Source of the DNA: Alphaproteobacteria bacterium MarineAlpha3_Bin3
GTDB lineage: Bacteria; Pseudomonadota; Alphaproteobacteria; Rhodospirillales; Casp-alpha2
Length of the DNA: 37,035 nucleotides
Direction of reading: 5' to 3'
Assembly: GCA_002938075.1 (NCBI GenBank)
Contig: PTLK01000002.1
Location: 1 to 37,035, forward strand
Shown: positions 35,212-37,035 of the stretch, in pieces
Position numbering within the stretch: position 1 is the stretch's first letter
Layout of the letters: every line of letters starts with the position of its first letter
Notes under the pieces: generated by a model
Told to the model about the DNA's origin: nothing
What the model saw: only the letters and a program-made list of their open reading frames with translations
The model's database searches: none
Program-made: the position numbers and the translations under genes

Positions 35212-36852
35212 TCACAAGTCCTTGGCAATATCGCGCAGCTTGAACTTCTGGATTTTTCCCGTCGATGTCTTCGGCAGCGGGCCGAAAACCACGGTCTTGG
35301 GGGCTTTGAAGTGGGCCATGTTGGCGCGGCAGAATTCGATCAAGCCGTCTTCGGTCACCGGTTCGCCCTGTTCCTTCAATTCGATGAAGGCACAGGGTGT
35401 TTCCCCCCATTTCTTGTCCGGCTTGGCGACCACGGCGGCGGCCAGCACGGCGGGATGCTTGTAGAGTACGTCTTCGACCTCGATCGATGAAATGTTCTCG
35501 CCGCCGGAAATGATGATGTCCTTGGACCGGTCCTTGAGCTGTATGTAGCCGTCAGGATGCATGACGCCCAGGTCGCCGGAATGGAACCAGCCCCCGGCGA
35601 GGCTGTCCTTGGTGGCCTCTTCGTTCTTCAGATACCCCTTCATGACGATGTTGCCCTGGAACATGACCTCGCCCATGGTTTCCCCGTCATTGGGGACCGG
35701 GGTCATGGTTTCCGGGTCCATGACCTTTAACCCCTGGAGCATGTGGTAGTTGACCCCCTGGCGGGATTTCAGCGCCGCCTGCTCCTCGATGGAGCGGCCA
35801 TTCCATTCGTCGTGCCACGAACAGATAACCGCCGGGCCGTATGTTTCCGTCAACCCGTATACGTGGGTTACGTTGAATCCGTGGCGCTGCATGCCTTCCA
35901 GCGTCGACTCCGGCGGCGGTGCGGCGGCGGTCATGACGTTGACCGTATGGTCGAATTCCCGGCGTTCCGCGTCGGTGGCGTTGACGACGAAGTTCAACAC
36001 GATGGGGGCGCCGCAGAAATGCGTCACCCGATGATCGGCAATGGCGTTGTAGATATTGGCCACATTCACGCGCCGCAGGCAGACGTTGATGCCGGCGACG
36101 GCGGCGATCGACCAGGTGAAGCACCAGCCGTTGCAATGGAACATCGGCAGCGTCCACAGATAAACCGGATGGTGGGCCATGTTCCAGCCGACGATGTTGC
36201 TGATGGCGTTCAGATAGGCGCCGCGGTGATGATAGACCACGCCCTTGGGGTTGCCGGTGGTGCCCGACGTGAAGTTGAGCGAGATGGCCTGCCATTCGTC
36301 GTCGGGAAGATGCCAGTCGAAGTCCGGGTCGCCTTCCTCCAGCAGCGCCTCATAGTCCTTTTCGCCCAGCCGCTCGCGGCTGATGTCTTCGTCGGCCTCC
36401 GTGTCGTCGATGTCGATGACAACGATATCGCGCCCCAAGTCGGCCAGCGCCTGTTTGACGGTTTCCGAGAACTCGGTGTCGGTAATCAGCACCTTGGCTT
36501 CGCCGTTGTTCAGGCAAAAAGCGATGGTGTCGGCGTCGAGGCGGACGTTGAGCGTATTCAGCGTGGCGCCGCACATCGGCACGCCGAAGGCGGCCTCGAC
36601 CATTTCCGGCGTGTTGGACCCCATGACGGTGACGGTATCGCCAACCCCGATCTCGCGCTTGGCCAGGGCCCCGGCAAGGCGGCGGCAACGGGCATAGGTT
36701 TCGGACCAGGTAAACCGCTTTTGGCCGTGGATGACGGAAACATGATCGGGATAGACCGCCGCCGTACGGCCGATGAACGACAACGGCGACAACTGGGTGA
36801 AGTTGGCGGTGCTGCGGTCCAAGCCCTGTTCGTAGATTTTTCCCTTGCCCAT
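35212..36852 (-). CDS. Acyl-CoA synthetase (medium-chain/DmdB-like AMP-binding)
   Basis: AMP-forming acyl-CoA ligase of 546 residues. Motifs: P-loop LNFTSGTTGNPKGVVYHHRG (about residue 195), LPMFHCNGWCFTW, VYGLTETYGP, GGWFHSGDLGVMHPDGYI, KDRSKDIIISGGENIS and the C-terminal catalytic Lys in PKTSTGKIQKFKLRD. All functional motifs are intact. It is most like the group holding DmdB (methylmercaptopropionate-CoA ligase) and medium- or branched-chain acyl-CoA synthetases; the substrate cannot be decided here and no other dmd gene is visible. ATG 36852 follows ACGGGGACG. It is the second, clearly different AMP-binding ligase in this window, and is divergent from a gene starting near the window end. 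Confidence 0.92.
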   Translation of the reverse strand: MGKGKIYEQGLDRSTANFTQLSPLSFIGRTAAVYPDHVSVIHGQKRFTWSETYARCRRLAGALAKREIGVGDTVTVMGSNTPEMVEAAFGVPMCGATLNTLNVRLDADTIAFCLNNGEAKVLITDTEFSETVKQALADLGRDIVVIDIDDTEADEDISRERLGEKDYEALLEEGDPDFDWHLPDDEWQAISLNFTSGTTGNPKGVVYHHRGAYLNAISNIVGWNMAHHPVYLWTLPMFHCNGWCFTWSIAAVAGINVCLRRVNVANIYNAIADHRVTHFCGAPIVLNFVVNATDAERREFDHTVNVMTAAAPPPESTLEGMQRHGFNVTHVYGLTETYGPAVICSWHDEWNGRSIEEQAALKSRQGVNYHMLQGLKVMDPETMTPVPNDGETMGEVMFQGNIVMKGYLKNEEATKDSLAGGWFHSGDLGVMHPDGYIQLKDRSKDIIISGGENISSIEVEDVLYKHPAVLAAAVVAKPDKKWGETPCAFIELKEQGEPVTEDGLIEFCRANMAHFKAPKTVVFGPLPKTSTGKIQKFKLRDIAKDL

Positions 36853-37010
36853 CGGCGTCCCCGTTATTACGGCCTCGGGTTGAGACCCTTCTCTTGGTTA
36901 AAGAGTGCCACAAACCGGCTTTGCAAAAAAAGCCGTTTTAGCCCAAACTTCAGGCTTTAAACTGACACGACGGTGCAAAGACCGGGGCAAAACGGGGAGG
37001 CAAGCGGAGA

Positions 37011-37035
37011 ATGACCAATGCGTACGATGAAGCCT
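37011..37035 (+). CDS. Probable start of a further gene, cut by the window end
   Basis: ATG 37011 opens a frame (MTNAYDEA) with GGGGAGG (36994-37000) 10 bases upstream and GCGGAG closer. Only eight codons are visible, so no function can be given. The 158 bases between it and the divergent acyl-CoA ligase should contain both promoters, but I cannot name convincing boxes. Confidence 0.4.

Overview
The window is compact, GC-rich bacterial chromosome with no mobile elements, CRISPR array, rRNA or tRNA that I can see. The gene set points to an alphaproteobacterium of the Rhodospirillales type: a CckA-type hybrid kinase next to a flagellar export cluster and recA-alaS, a three-subunit proton-translocating transhydrogenase (PntAA/PntAB/PntB as in Rhodospirillum), a fused indolepyruvate ferredoxin oxidoreductase, COQ9, and paired DUF465 proteins. 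This is inferred from gene content; no phylogeny was run.

Layout. 61-3581 (+): flgB-flgC-fliE-fliQ-fliR-flhB, covering proximal rod, MS-ring/rod junction and export gate. 3655-6255 (+): cckA. 6346-7473: recA behind a recognisable promoter/operator and followed by a strong terminator. 7603-10464: alaS, carrying an extra internal repeat. 10501-12144 (-): periplasmic cyclophilin, a CheZ-like phosphatase with a stop codon near its 5' end, and a small unknown protein. 12359-14677 (+): pyk and an AEC transporter. 14693-18160 (-): indolepyruvate ferredoxin oxidoreductase. 18356-20256 (+): nucleotide-sugar epimerase and EamA exporter. 20253-22040 (-): long-chain acyl-CoA ligase. 22156-29608 (+): M3 peptidase, ABC1/UbiB-like kinase, cyclic-nucleotide-binding protein, RidA, pntAA-pntAB-pntB. 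29710-29937 (-): rpsU. 30058-31288 (+): def and COQ9, overlapping. 31514-31990 (-): a GFA-family gene broken by one stop. 32097-32972 (+): unknown protein. 32986-33477 (-): purE. 33681-34472 (+): degenerate GGDEF protein. 34469-35050: two head-to-head DUF465 genes. 35212-36852 (-): second acyl-CoA ligase. 37011 onward: probable start of another gene.

How the genes fit together. The left part is motility and its control: rod and export parts, the CckA kinase (whose family drives CtrA, often a flagellar regulator), and a CheZ homologue. The middle is central and lipid metabolism (pyruvate kinase, acyl-CoA ligases, 2-oxoacid oxidation) and redox/quinone functions (transhydrogenase, UbiB-like kinase, COQ9). 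No intergenic gap exceeds about 230 bases.

I found no clearly new multi-gene system. The observations most worth checking are: two otherwise intact minus-strand genes each interrupted by a single in-frame TAA (cheZ-like and GFA); a 71-residue internal expansion of alanyl-tRNA synthetase by duplication of its C-terminal coiled-coil segment; three unrelated short tandem repeats sitting exactly at gene boundaries; a perfect palindrome over the recA -35 box that does not match the classic alphaproteobacterial SOS box; and a GGDEF protein with an altered signature.
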